Of a DNA stretch of 64,000 nt, positions 45,901-60,900 are shown in pieces (positions within the stretch are counted from its first letter, which is position 1; each line of letters begins with the position of its first letter). The notes beneath the pieces are model-generated. The model saw only the letters and a list, made by a program, of their open reading frames with translations, ran no database searches and had not been told where the DNA came from. This DNA is from Nemertoderma westbladi (Eukaryota > Xenacoelomorpha > Nemertodermatida > Nemertodermatidae), in NCBI GenBank assembly GCA_032718475.1, contig JAUCBJ010000765.1, positions 36,913 to 100,912 on the forward strand. The letters run 5' to 3'. Both the position numbers and the translations under genes were made by a program.

Positions 45901-48900
45901 CTGCTATTTATTCTAACTAAGAGTTCCATCTATCCACTGCTATTTATTCTAACTAAGAGTTCCATCTATCCACTGCTATTTATTCTAACTAAGAGTTCCC
46001 TCTATCCACTGCTATTTATTCTAACTAAGAGTTCCCTTTATCCACTGATATATATTCTAAGTAAGAGTTCCGTCTATTCACTGCTATTTATTCTAACTAT
46101 GAGTTCCCTCTATCCACTGCTATTTATTCTAACTAAGATTTTCATCTATCCACTGCTATTTATTCTAACTAAGTGTTCCCTCTATCCACTGCTATTTATT
46201 CTAACTAAATGTTCCCTCTATCCACTGCTATTTATTCTAACTAAGAGTTCCCTTTATCCACTGATATATATTCTAAGTAAGAGTTCCGTCTATTCACTGC
46301 TATTTATTCTAACTATGAGTTCCCTCTATCCACTACTATTTATTCTAACTACGAGTTCCCTCTATCCACTGCTATTTATTCTAACTAAGAGTTCCATCTA
46401 TCCACTGCTATTTATTCTAACTAAGAGTTCCATCTATCCACTGCTATTTACTCTAACGAAGAGTTCCCTCTATCCACTGCTATTTATTCTAAATAAGATT
46501 TTCATCTATCCACTGCTATTTATTCTAACTAAGTGTTCCCTCTATCCACTGCTATTTATTTTAACTATGAGTTCCCTCTATCCACTGCTATTTATTCTAA
46601 CTAAGAGTTCCCTTTATCCACTGATATATATTCTAAGTAAGAGTTCCGTCTATTCACTGCTATTTATTCTAACTAAGAGTTCCATCTATCCACTGCTATT
46701 TACTCTAACTAAGAGTTCCCTCTATCCACTGCTATTTATTCTAACTAAGATTTTCATTTATCCACTGCTATTTATTCTAACTAAGAGTTCCATCTATCCA
46801 CTGCTATTTATTCTAACTATGAGTTCCATCTATCCTCTGCTATATATTCTAAGTAAGAGTTCCCTCTATCCACTGCTATTTATTCTAACTAAGTGTTCCC
46901 TCTATCCACTGCTATTTATTTTAACTATGAGTTCCCTCTATCCACTGCTATTTATTCTAACTAAGAGTTCCCTTTATCCACTGATATATATTCTAAGTAA
47001 GAGTTCCGTCTATTCACTGCTATTTATTCTAACTAAGAGTTCCCTCTATCCACTGCTATTTATTCTAACTAAGAGTTCCCTCCATCCACTGCTATTTATT
47101 CTAAATAAGAGTTCCATCTATCCACTGCTATTTATTCTAACTAAGAGTTCCGCCTATCAACTGCTATTTTTACAAAGAGTCCCCTTTATCCACTGCCACT
47201 AAGTGTTCCTTCTATCCACTGCTATTTATTCTAAATAAGAGTTCCCTCTATCCACTACTATTTATTCTAACTAAGAGTTCCGCCTATCAACTGCTATTTT
47301 TACAAAGAGTCCCCTTTATCCACTGCCACTAAGTGTTCCATCTATCCACTGCTATTTATTCTAACTATGAGTTCCATCTATCCACTGCTATTTATTCTAA
47401 CTATGAGTTCCCTCTATCCACTGCTATTTATTCTAACTAAGAGTTCCATCTATCCACTGCTATTTATTTTAACTAAGAGTTCCATCTATCCACTGCTATT
47501 TATTCTAACTAAGAGTTCCCTCTATCCACTGCTATTTATTCTAACTAAGAGTTCCCTCTATCCACTGCTATTTATTCTAACTATGAGTTCCCTCTATCCA
47601 CTGCTATTTATTCTAACTAAGAGTTCCCTTTATCCACTGATATATATTCTAAGTAAGAGTTCCGTCTATTCACTGCTATTTATTCTAACTAAGAGTTCCC
47701 TCTATCCACTGCTATTTATTCTAACTAAGAGTTCCCTTTATCCACTGATATATATTCTAAGTAAGAGTTCCGTCTATTCACTGCTATTTATTCTAACTAA
47801 GAGTTCCCTTTATCCACTGATATATATTCTAAGTAAGAGTTCCGTCTATTCACTGCTATTTATTCTAACTAAGAGTTCCGTCTATCTACTGCTACTTATT
47901 CTAACTAAGTGTTCCCTCTATCCACTGCTATTTATTTTAACTAAGAGTTCCGTCTATTCACTGCTATTTATTCTAACTAAGAGTTCCCTCTATCCACTGC
48001 TATTTATTCTAACTAAGAGTTCCCTTTATCCACTGATATATATTCTAAGTAAGAGTTCCGTCTATTCACTGCTATTTATTCTAACTAAGAGTTCCGTCTA
48101 TCTACTGCTATTTATTCTAACTAAGAGTTCCGTCTATCTACTGCTATTTATTCTAACTAAGATTTCCCTCTATCCACTGTTATTTATTCTAACTAAGATT
48201 TCCCTCTATCCACTGCTATTTATTCTAACTAAGAGTTCCCTTTATCCACTGATATATATTCTAAGTAAGAGTTCCGTCTATTCACTGCTATTTATTCTAA
48301 CTAAGAGTTCCGTCTATCTACTGCTATTTATTCTAACTAAGAGTTCCCTCTATCCACTGCTATTTATTCTAACTAAGATTTCCCTCTATCCACTGCTATT
48401 TATTCTAACTAAGAGTTCCCTCTATCCACTGCTATTTATTCTAACTAAGATTTCCCTCTATCCACTGCTATTTATTCTAACTAAGAGTTCCCTTTATCCA
48501 CTGCTATTTATTCTAACTAAGAGTTCCCTTTATCCACTGCTATTTATTCTAACTATGAGTTCCATCTATCCTCTGCTATTTATTCTAACTAAGATTTCCC
48601 TCTATCCACTGCTATTTATTCTAACTAAGAGTTCCCTTTATCCACTGATATATATTCTAAGTAAGAGTTCCGTCTATTCACTGCTATTTATTCTAACTAA
48701 GAGTTCCGTCTATCTACTGCTATTTATTCTAACTAAGAGTTCCGTCTATCTACTGCTATTTATTCTAACTAAGATTTCCCTCTATCCACTGTTATTTATT
48801 CTAACTAAGATTTCCCTCTATCCACTGCTATTTATTCCAACTAAGAGTTCCCTATATCCACTGTTATTTATTCCAACTAAGAGTTCCCTATATCCACTGT

Positions 48901-51900
48901 TATTTATTCTAACTAAGAGTTCCCTCTATCCACTGCTATTTATTCTAACTAAGAGTTCCCTTTATCCACTGATATATATTCTAAGTAAGAGTTCCGTCTA
49001 TTCACTGCTATTTATTCTAACTAAGAGTTCCGTCTATCTACTGCTATTTATTCTAACTAAGATTTCCCTCTATCCACTGTTATTTATTCTAACTAAGATT
49101 TCCCTCTATCCACTGCTATTTATTCCAACTAAGAGTTCCCTATATCCACTGTTATTTATTCTAACTAAGAGTTCCCTTTATCTACTGCTATTTATTCTAA
49201 CTAAGAGTTCTGTCTATCCACTGCTATATATTCTAACTAAGAGTTCCGTCTATCTACTTCTATTTATTCTAACTAAGAGTTCCCTCTATCCACTGCTATT
49301 TATTTTAACTAAGAGTTCCATCTATCCACTGCTATTTATTCTAACTAAGAGTTCCCTGTATCCACTGCTATTTATTCTTACCTAGAGTTCCCTTTATCCA
49401 CTGCTATTTATTCTAACTTAGAGTTCCCTTTATCCACTGCTATTTATTCTAACTAAGAGTTCCATCTATCCACTGCTATTTATTCTAACTAAGGGTTCCC
49501 TCTATCCACTGCTATTTATTCTAACTAAGATTTCCCTCTATCCACTGCTATTTATTCCAACTAAGAGTTCCCTATATCCACTGTTATTTATTCTAACTAA
49601 GAGTTCCCTTTATCTACTGCTATTTATTCTAACTAAGAGTTCTGTCTATCCACTGCTATATATTCTAACTAAGAGTTCCGTCTATCTACTTCTATTTATT
49701 CTAACTAAGAGTTCCGTCTATCTACTGCTATTTATTCTAACTAAGATTTCCCTCTATCCACTGTTATTTATTCTAACTAAGATTTCCCTCTATCCACTGC
49801 TATTTATTCCAACTAAGAGTTCCCTATATCCACTGTTATTTATTCTAACTTAGAGTTCCCTTTATCCACTGCTATTTATTCTAACTAAGAGTTCCCTATA
49901 TCCACTGTTATTTATTCTAACTAAGAGTTCCCTTTATCTACTGCTATTTATTCTAACTAAGAGTTCCCTATATCCACTGTTATTTATTCTAACTAAGAGT
50001 TCCCTATATCCACTGTTATTTATTCTAACTAAGAGTTCCATCTATCCACTGCTATTTATTCTAACTAAGAGTTCCCTCTATCCACTGCTATTTATTCTTA
50101 CCTAGAGTTCCCTTTATCCACTGCTATTTATTATAACTTAGAGTTCCCTTTATCCACTGCTATTTATTCTAACTAAGAGTTCCATCTATCCACTGCTATT
50201 TATTCTAACTAAGAGTTCCATCTATCCACTGCTATTTATTCTAACTAAGAGTTCCATCTATCCACTGCTATTTATTCTAACTAAGAGTTCCGCCTATCAA
50301 CTGCTATTTTTACAAAGAGTCCCCTTTATCCACTGCCACTAAGTGTTCCTTCTATCGACTGCTATTTATTCTAAATAAGAGTTCCCTCTATCCACTACTA
50401 TTTATTCTAACTAAGAGTTCCGCCTATCAACTGCTATTTTTACAAAGAGTCCCCTTTATCCACTGCCACTAAGTGTTCCATCTATCCACTGCTATTTATT
50501 CTAACTATGAGTTCCATCTATCCACTGCTATTTATTCTAACTATGAGTTCCCTCTATCCACTGCTATTTATTCTAACTAAGAGTTCCATCTATCCACTGC
50601 TATTTATTTTAACTAAGAGTTCCATCTATCCACTGCTATTTATTCTAACTAAGAGTTCCCTCTATCCACTGCTATTTATTCTAACTAAGAGTTCCCTCTA
50701 TCCACTGCTATTTATTCTAACTATGAGTTCCCTCTATCCACTGCTATTTATTCTAACTAAGAGTTCCCTTTATCCACTGATATATATTCTAAGTAAGAGT
50801 TCCGTCTATTCACTGCTATTTATTCTAACTAAGAGTTCCCTTTATCCACTGATATATATTCTAAGTAAGAGTTCCGTCTATTCACTGCTATTTATTCTAA
50901 CTAAGAGTTCCCTTTATCCACTGATATATATTCTAAGTAAGAGTTCCGTCTATTCACTGCTATTTATTCTAACTAAGAGTTCCGTCTATCTACTGCTACT
51001 TATTCTAACTAAGTGATCCCTCTATCCACTGCTATTTATTTTAACTAAGAGTTCCGTCTATTCACTGCTATTTATTCTAACTAAGAGTTCCCTCTATCCA
51101 CTGCTATTTATTCTAACTAAGAGTTCCCTTTATCCACTGATATATATTCTAAGTAAGAGTTCCGTCTATTCACTGCTATTTATTCTAACTAAGAGTTCCG
51201 TCTATCTACTGCTATTTATTCTAACTAAGAGTTCCGTCTATCTACTGCTATTTATTCTAACTAAGATTTCCCTCTATCCACTGTTATTTATTCTAACTAT
51301 GAGTTCCCTCTATCCACTGCTATTTATTCTAACTAAGAGTTCCGCCTATCAACTGCTATTTTTACAAAGAGTCCCCTTTATCCACTGCCACTAAGTGTTC
51401 CATCTATCCACTGCTATTTATTCTAACTATGAGTTCCATCTATCCACTGCTATTTATTCTAACTATGAGTTCCCTCTATCCACTGCTATTTATTCTAACT
51501 AAGAGTTCCATCTATCCACTGCTATTTATTTTAACTAAGAGTTCCATCTATCCACTGCTATTTATTCTAACTAAGAGTTCCCTCTATCCACTGCTATTTA
51601 TTCTAACTAAGAGTTCCCTCTATCCACTGCTATTTATTCTAACTATGAGTTCCCTCTATCCACTGCTATTTATTCTAACTAAGAGTTCCCTTTATCCACT
51701 GATATATATTCTAAGTAAGAGTTCCGTCTATTCACTGCTATTTATTCTAACTAAGAGTTCCCTTTATCCACTGATATATATTCTAAGTAAGAGTTCCGTC
51801 TATTCACTGCTATTTATTCTAACTAAGAGTTCCCTTTATCCACTGATATATATTCTAAGTAAGAGTTCCGTCTATTCACTGCTATTTATTCTAACTAAGA

Positions 51901-54900
51901 GTTCCGTCTATCTACTGCTACTTATTCTAACTAAGTGATCCCTCTATCCACTGCTATTTATTTTAACTAAGAGTTCCGTCTATTCACTGCTATTTATTCT
52001 AACTAAGAGTTCCCTCTATCCACTGCTATTTATTCTAACTAAGAGTTCCCTTTATCCACTGATATATATTCTAAGTAAGAGTTCCATCTATTCACTGCTA
52101 TTTATTCTAACTAAGAGTTCCGTCTATCTACTGCTATTTATTCTAACTAAGAGTTCCGTCTATCTACTGCTATTTATTCTAACTAAGATTTCCCTCTATC
52201 CACTGTTATTTATTCTAACTAAGATTTCCCTCTATCCACTGCTATTTATTCTAACTAAGAGTTCCCTTTATCCACTGATATATATTCTAAGTAAGAGTTC
52301 CGTCTATTCACTGCTATTTATTCTAACTAAGAGTTCCGTCTATCTACTGCTATTTATTCTAACTAAGAGTTCCCTCTATCCACTGCTATTTATTCTAACT
52401 AAGATTTCCCTCTATCCACTGCTATTTATTCTAACTAAGAGTTCCCTCTATCCACTGCTATTTATTCTAACTAAGAGTTCCCTCTATCCACTGCTATTTA
52501 TTCTAACTAAGATTTCCCTCTATCCACTGTTATTTATTCTAACTAAGATTTCCCTCTATCCACTGCTATTTATTCTAACTAAGAGTTCCCTCTATCCACT
52601 GCTATTTATTCTAACTAAGATTTCCCTCTATCCACTGTTATTTATTCTAACTAAGATTTCCCTCTATCCACTGCTATTTACTCTAACTAAGAGTTCCCTA
52701 TATCCACTGCTATTTATTCTAACTAAGAGTTCCCTCTATCCTCTGCTATTTATTCTAACTAAGAGTTCCATCTATCCACTGCTATTTATTCTAACTAAGA
52801 TTTCCCTCTATCCACTGTTATTTATTCTAACTAAGATTTCCCTCTATCCACTGCTATTTATTCTAACTAAGAGTTCCCTCTATCCACTGCTATTTATTCT
52901 AACTAAGATTTCCCTCTATCCACTGTTATTTATTCTAACTAAGATTTCCCTCTATCCACTGCTATTTATTCTAACTAAGAGTTCCCTCTATCCACTGCTA
53001 TTTATTCTAACTAAGATTTCCCTCTATCCACTGTTATTTATTCTAACTAAGATTTCCCTCTATCCACTGCTATTTATTCCAACTAAGAGTTCCCTATATC
53101 CACTGTTATTTATTCCAACTAAGAGTTCCCTATATCCACTGTTATTTATTCTAACTAAGAGTTCCCTCTATCCACTGCTATTTATTCTAACTAAGAGTTC
53201 CCTTTATCCACTGATATATATTCTAAGTAAGAGTTCCGTCTATTCACTGCTATTTATTCTAACTAAGAGTTCCGTCTATCTACTGCTATTTATTCTAACT
53301 AAGATTTCCCTCTATCCACTGTTATTTATTCTAACTAAGATTTCCCTCTATCCACTGCTATTTATTCCAACTAAGAGTTCCCTATATCCACTGTTATTTA
53401 TTCTAACTAAGAGTTCCCTTTATCTACTGCTATTTATTCTAACTAAGAGTTCTGTCTATCCACTGCTATATATTCTAACTAAGAGTTCCGTCTATCTACT
53501 TCTATTTGTTCTAACTAAGAGTTCCCTCTATCCACTGCTATTTATTTTAACTAAGAGTTCCATCTATCCACTGCTATTTATTCTAACTAAGAGTTCCCTC
53601 TATCCACTGCTATTTATTCTTACCTAGAGTTCCCTTTATCCACTGCTATTTATTCTAACTTAGAGTTCCCTTTATCCACTGCTATTTATTCTAACTAAGA
53701 GTTCCATCTATCCACTGCTATTTATTCTAACTAAGGGTTCCCTCTATCCACTGCTATTTATTCTAACTAAGATTTCCCTCTATCCACTGCTATTTATTCT
53801 AACTAAGAGTTCCCTCTATCCTCTGCTATTTATTCTAACTATGAGTTCCATCTATCCACTGCTATTTATTCTAACTAAGAGTTCCATCTAGCCACTGCTA
53901 TTTATTCTAACTAAGAGTTCCCTATATCCACTGCTATTTATTCTAACTAAGAGTTCCCTCTATCCTCTGCTATTTATTCTAACTATGAGTTCCATCTATC
54001 CACTGCTATTTATTCTAACTAAGAGTTCCATCTATCCACTGCTATTTATTCTAACTAAGAGTTCCATCTATCCACTGCTATTTATTCTAACTAAGAGTTC
54101 CATCTATCCACTGCTATTTATTCTAACTAAGAGTTCCCTCTGTCCACTGCTATTTATTCTACCTAAGAGTTCCCTCTATCCACTGCTATTTATTCTAACT
54201 ATGAGTTCCATCTATCCACTGCTATTTATTCTAACTAAGAGTTCCCTCTATCCACTGCTATTTATTCCAACTAAGTGTTCCCTCTATCCACTGCTATTTA
54301 TTCTAACTAAGGGTTCCATCTATCCACTGCTATTTATTCTAACTAAGAGTTCCATCTATCCACTGCTATTTATTCTAAATAAGAGTTCCATCTATCCTCT
54401 GCTATTTATTCTAACTAAGAGTTCCCTCTATCCTCTGCTATTTATTCTAACTATGAGTTCCATCTATCCACTGCTATTTATTCTAACTAAGAGTTCCATC
54501 TATCCACTGCTATTTATTCTAAATAAGAGTTCCATCTGTCCACTGCTATTTATTCTAACTAAGAGTTCCCTTTATCCACTGCTATTTATTCTAACTAAGA
54601 GTTCCCTTTATCCACTGCTATTTATTCTAACTAAGAGTTCCCTTTATCCACTGCTATTTATTCCAACTAAGTGTTCCCTCTATCCACTGCTATTTATTCT
54701 AACTAAGAGTTCCATCTATCCACTGCTATTTATTCTAACTAAGAGTTCCATCTATCCACTGCTATTTATTCTAAATAAGAGTTCCATCTATCCACTGCTA
54801 TTTATTCTAACTAAGAGTTCCCTCTATCCACTGCTATTTATTCCAACTAAGTTTTCCCTCTATCCACTGCTATTTATTCTACCTAAGAGTTCCCTCTATC

Positions 54901-57900
54901 CACTGCTATTTATTCTAACTATGAGTTCCATCTATCCACTGCTATTTATTCTACCTAAGAGTTCCCTCTATCCACTGCTATTTATTCTAACTATGAGTTC
55001 CATCTATCCACTGCTATTTATTCTAACTAAGAGTTCCCTCTATCCACTGCTATTTATTCTACCTAAGAGTTCCCTCTATCCACTGCTATTTATTCTAACT
55101 ATGAGTTCCATCTATCCACTGCTATTTATTCTAACTAAGAGTTCCATCTATCCACTGCTATTTATTCTAAATAAGAGTTCCATCTATCCACTGCTATTTA
55201 TTCTAACTAAGAGTTCCCTCTATCCACTGCTATTTATTCCAACTAAGTGTTCCCTCTATCCACTGCTATTTATTCTAACTAAGGGTTCCATCTATCCACT
55301 GCTATTTATTCTAACTAAGAGTTCCATCTATCCACTGCTATTTATTCTAAATAAGAGTTCCATCTATCCTCTGCTATTTATTCTAACTAAGAGTTCCATC
55401 TATCCACTGCTATTTATTCTAACTAAGAGTTCCATCTATCCACTGCTATTTATTCTAAATAAGAGTTCCATCTATCCACTGCTATTTATTCTAACTAAGA
55501 GTTCCCTTTATCCACTGCTATTTATTCTAACTAAGAGTTCCCTTTATCCACTGCTATTTATTCTAACTAAGAGTTCCCTTTATCCACTGCTATTTATTCC
55601 AACTAAGTGTTCCCTCTATCCACTGCTATTTATTCTAACTAAGAGTTCCATCTATCCACTGCTATTTATTCTAACTAAGAGTTCCATCTATCCACTGCTA
55701 TTTATTCTAAATAAGAGTTCCATCTATCCACTGCTATTTATTCTAACTAATAGTTCCCTCTATCCACTGCTATTTATTCCAACTAAGTGTTTCCTCTATC
55801 AACTGCTATTTATTCTACCTAAGAGTTCCCTCTATCCACTGCTATTTATTCTAACTATGAGTTCCATCTATCCACTGCTATTTATTCTACCTAAGAGTTC
55901 CCTCTATCCACTGCTATTTATTCTAACTATGAGTTCCATCTATCCACTGCTATTTATTCTAACTAAGAGTTCCCTCTATCCACTGCTATTTATTCTACCT
56001 AAGAGTTCCCTCTATCCACTGCTATTTATTCTAACTATGAGTTCCATCTATCCACTGCTATTTATTCTAACTAAGAGTTCCATCTATCCACTGCTATTTA
56101 TTCTAAATAAGAGTTCCATCTATCCACTGCTATTTATTCTAACTAAGAGTTCCCTCTATCCACTGCTATTTATTCCAACTAAGTGTTCCCTCTATCCACT
56201 GCTATTTATTCTAACTAAGGGTTCCATCTATCCACTGCTATTTATTCTAACTAAGAGTTCCATCTATCCACTGCTATTTATTCTAAATAAGAGTTCCATC
56301 TATCCACTGCTATTTATTCTAACTAAGAGTTCCCTCTATCCTCTGCTATTTATTCAAACTATGAGTTCCATCTATCCTCTGCTATTTATTCTAACTAAGA
56401 GTTCCCTCTATCCACTGCTATTTATTCTAACTAAGAGTTCCCTTTATCCACTGCTATTTATTCTAACTAAGAGTTCCATCTATCCACTGCTATTTATTCT
56501 AACTAAGAGTTCCCTATATCCACTGCTATTTATTCCAACTAAGTGTTCCCTCTATCCACTGCTATTTATTCTAACTAAGGGTTCCATCTATCCACTGCTA
56601 TTTATTCTAACTAAGAGTTCCCTATATCCACTGCTATTTATTCCAACTAAGTGTTCCCTCTATCCACTGCTATTTATTCTAACTAAGAGTTCCATCTATC
56701 CACTGCTATTTATTCTAACTAAGAGTTCCCTATATCCACTGCTATTTATTCCAACTAAGTGTTCCCTCTATCCACTGCTATTTATTCTAACTAAGGGTTC
56801 CATCTATCCACTGCTATTTATTCTAACTAAGAGTTCCCTCTATCCACTGCTATTTATTCCAACTAAGATTTCCCTCTATCCACTGCTATTTATTCTAACT
56901 ATGAGTTCCCTCTATCGACTGCTGTATATTCTAACTAAGAGTTCCCTCTATCCTCTGCTATTTATTCTAACTAAGATTTCCCTCTATCCACTGCTATTTA
57001 TTCTAACTAAGAGTTCCCTCTATCCACTGCTATTTATTCTAACTAAGAGTTCCATCTATCCACTGCTATTTATTCTAAATAAGAGTTCCATCTATCCACT
57101 GCTATTTATTCTAACTAAGAGTTCCCTTTATCCACTGCTATTTATTCTAACTAAGTGTTCCCTCTATCCACTGCTATTTATTCTAAATAAGAGTTCCATC
57201 TATCCACTGCTATTTATTCTAACTAAGAGTTCCCTTTATCCACTGCTATTTATTCTAACTAAGAGTTCCATCTATACACTGCTATTTATTCTAACTAAGA
57301 GTTCCCTCTATCCACTGCTATTTATTCTAACTAAGAGTTCCATCAATCCACTGCTATTTATTCTAACTAAGAGTTCCCTCTATCCTCTGCTATTTATTCT
57401 AACTATGAGTTCCATCTATCCACTGCTATTTATTCTAACTAAGAGTTCCCTCTATCCTCTGCTATTTATTCTAACTATGAGTTCCATCTATCCACTGCTA
57501 TTTATTCTAACTAAGAGTTCCATCTATCCACTGCTATTTACTCTAACTAAGAGTTCCCTCTATCCACTGCTATTTATTCTAACTAAGAGTTCCATCTATC
57601 CACTGCTATTTATTCTAAATAAGAGTTCCATCTATCCACTGCTATTTATTCTAACTAAGAGTTCCCTTTATCCACTGCTATTTATTCTAACTAAGAGTTC
57701 CCTTTATCCACTGCTATTTATTCCAACTAAGTGTTCCCTCTATCCACTGCTATTTATTCTAACTAAGAGTTCCATCTATCCACTGCTATTTATTCTAAAT
57801 AAGAGTTCCATCTATCCACTGCTATTTATTCTAACTAAGAGTTCCCTCTATCCTCTGCTATTTATTCTAACTATGAGTTCCATCTATCCTCTGCTATTTA

Positions 57901-60900
57901 TTCTAACTAAGAGTTTCCTCTATCCACTGCTATTTATTCTAACTAAGAGTTCCCTTTATCCACTGCTATTTATTCTAACTAAGAGTTCCATCTATACACT
58001 GCTATTTATTCTAACTAAGAGTTCCCTCTATCCACTGCTATTTATTCCAACTAAGTGTTCCCTCTATCCACTGCTATTTATTCTAACTAAGAGTTCCATC
58101 TATCCACTGCTATTTATTCTAACTAAGAGTTCCCTATATCCACTGCTATTTATTCCAACTAAGTGTTCCCTCTATCCACTGCTATTTATTCTAACTAAGG
58201 GTTCCATCTATCCACTGCTATTTATTCTAACTAAGAGTTCCCTCTATCCACTGCTATTTATTCCAACTAAGATTTCCCTCTATCCACTGCTATTTATTCT
58301 AACTATGAGTTCCCTCTATCGACTGCTGTATATTCTAACTAAGAGTTCCCTCTATCCTCTGCTATTTATTCTAACTAAGATTTCCCTCTATCCACTGCTA
58401 TTTATTCTAACTAAGAGTTCCCTCTATCCACTGCTATTTATTCTAACTAAGAGTTTCATCAATCCACTGCTATTTATTCTAACTAAGAGTTCCCTCTATC
58501 CTCTGCTATTTATTCTAACTATGAGTTCCATCTATCCTCTGCTATTTATTCTAACTATGAGTTCCCTCTATCGACTGCTGTCTATTCTAACTAAGAGTTC
58601 CCTCTATCCTCTGCTATTTATTCTAACTAAGATTTCCCTCTATCCACTGCTATTTATTCTAACTAAGAGTTCCCTCTATCCACTACTATTTATTCTAACT
58701 AAGAGTTCCATCAATCCACTGCTATTTATTCTAACTAAGAGTTCCCTCTATCCACTGCTATTTATTCCAACTAAGATTTCCCTCTATCCACTGCTATGTA
58801 TTCTAACTATGAGTTCCCTCTATCGACTGCTGTATATTCTAACTAAGAGATCCCTCTATCCTCTGCTATTTATTCTAACTAAGATTTCCCTCTATCCACT
58901 GCTATTTATTCTAACTAAGAGTTCCCTCTATCCACTGCTATTTATTCTAACTAAGAGTTCCATCAATCCACTGCTATTTATTCTAACTAAGAGTTCCCTC
59001 TATCCACTGCTATTTATTCCAACTAAGATTTCCCTCTATCCACTGCTATTTATTCTAACTAAGAGTTCCCTCTATCCACTGCTATTTATTCTAACTAAGA
59101 GTTCCCTCTATCCTCTGCTATTTATTCTAACTAAGAGTTCCCTCTATCCACTGCTATTTATTCCAACTAAGATTTCCCTCTATCCACTGCTATTTATTCT
59201 AACTAAGAGTTCCCTCTATCCACTGCTATTTATTCCAACTAAGATTTCCCTCTATCCACTGCTATTTATTCTAACTATGAGTTCCCTCTATCGACTGCTG
59301 TATATTCTAACTAAGAGATCCCTCTATCCTCTGCTATTTATTCTAACTAAGATTTCCCTCTATCCACTGCTATTTATTCTAACTAAGAGTTCCCTCTATC
59401 CACTGCTATTTATTCTAACTAAGAGTTCCATCAATCCACTGCTATTTATTCTAACTAAGAGTTCCCTCTATCCACTGCTATTTATTCCAACTAAGATTTC
59501 CCTCTATCCACTGCTATTTATTCTAACTAAGAGTTCCCTCTATCCACTGCTATTTATTCTAACTAAGAGTTCCATCAATCCACTGCTATTTATTCTAACT
59601 AAGAGTTCCCTCTATCCACTGCTATTTATTCCAACTAAGATTTCCCTCTATCCACTGCTATTTATTCTAACTAAGAGTTCCCTCTATCCACTGCTATTTA
59701 TTCCAACTAAGATTTCCCTCTAACCACTGCTATTTATTCTAACTATGAGTTCCCTCTATCGACTGCTGTATATTCTAACTAAGAGATCCCTCTATCCTCT
59801 GCTATTTATTCTAACTAAGATTTCCCTCTATCCACTGCTATTTATTCTAACTAAGAGTTCCCTCTATCCACTGCTATTTATTCTAACTAAGAGTTCCATC
59901 AATCCACTGCTATTTATTCTAACTAAGAGTTCCCTCTATCCACTGCTATTTATTCCAACTAAGATTTCCCTCTATCCACTGCTATTTATTCTAACTAAGA
60001 GATCCCTCTATCCTCTGCTATTTATTCTAACTAAGATTTCCCTCTATCCACTGCTATTTATTCTAACTAAGAGTTCCCTCTATCCACTGCTATTTATTCT
60101 AACTAAGAGTTCCATCAATCCACTGCTATTTATTCTAACTAAGAGTTCCCTCTATCCTCTGCTATTTATTCTAACTAAGAGTTCCCTCTATCCTCTGCTA
60201 TTTATTCTAACTAAGAGTTCCCTCTATCCACTGCTATTTATTCCAACTAAGATTTCCCTCTATCCACTGCTATTTATTCTAACTAAGAGTTCCCTCTATC
60301 CACTGCTATTTATTCTAACTATGAGTTCCATCTATCCTCTGCTATTTATTCTAACTATGAGTTCCCTCTATCGACTGCTGTCTATTCTAACTAAGAGTTC
60401 CCTCTATCCTCTGCTATTTATTCTAACTAAGATTTCCCTCTATCCACTGCTATTTATTCTAACTAAGAGTTCCCTCTATCCACTGCTATTTATTCTAACT
60501 AAGAGTTCCATCAATCCACTGCTATTTATTCTAACTAAGAGTTCCCTCTATCCACTGCTATTTATTCCAACTAAGATTTCCCTCTATCCACTGCTATTTA
60601 TTCTAACTATGAGTTCCCTCTATCGACTGCTGTATATTCTAACTAAGAGATCCCTCTATCCTCTGCTATTTATTCTAACTAAGATTTCCCTCTATCCACT
60701 GCTATTTATTCTAACTAAGAGTTCCCTCTATCCACTGCTATTTATTCTAACTAAGAGTTCCATCAATCCACTGCTATTTATTCTAACTAAGAGTTCCTTC
60801 TATCCACTGCTATTTATTCCAACTAAGATTTCCCTCTATCCACTGCTATTTATTCTAACTAAGAGTTCCCTCTATCCACTGCTATTTATTCTAACTAAGA

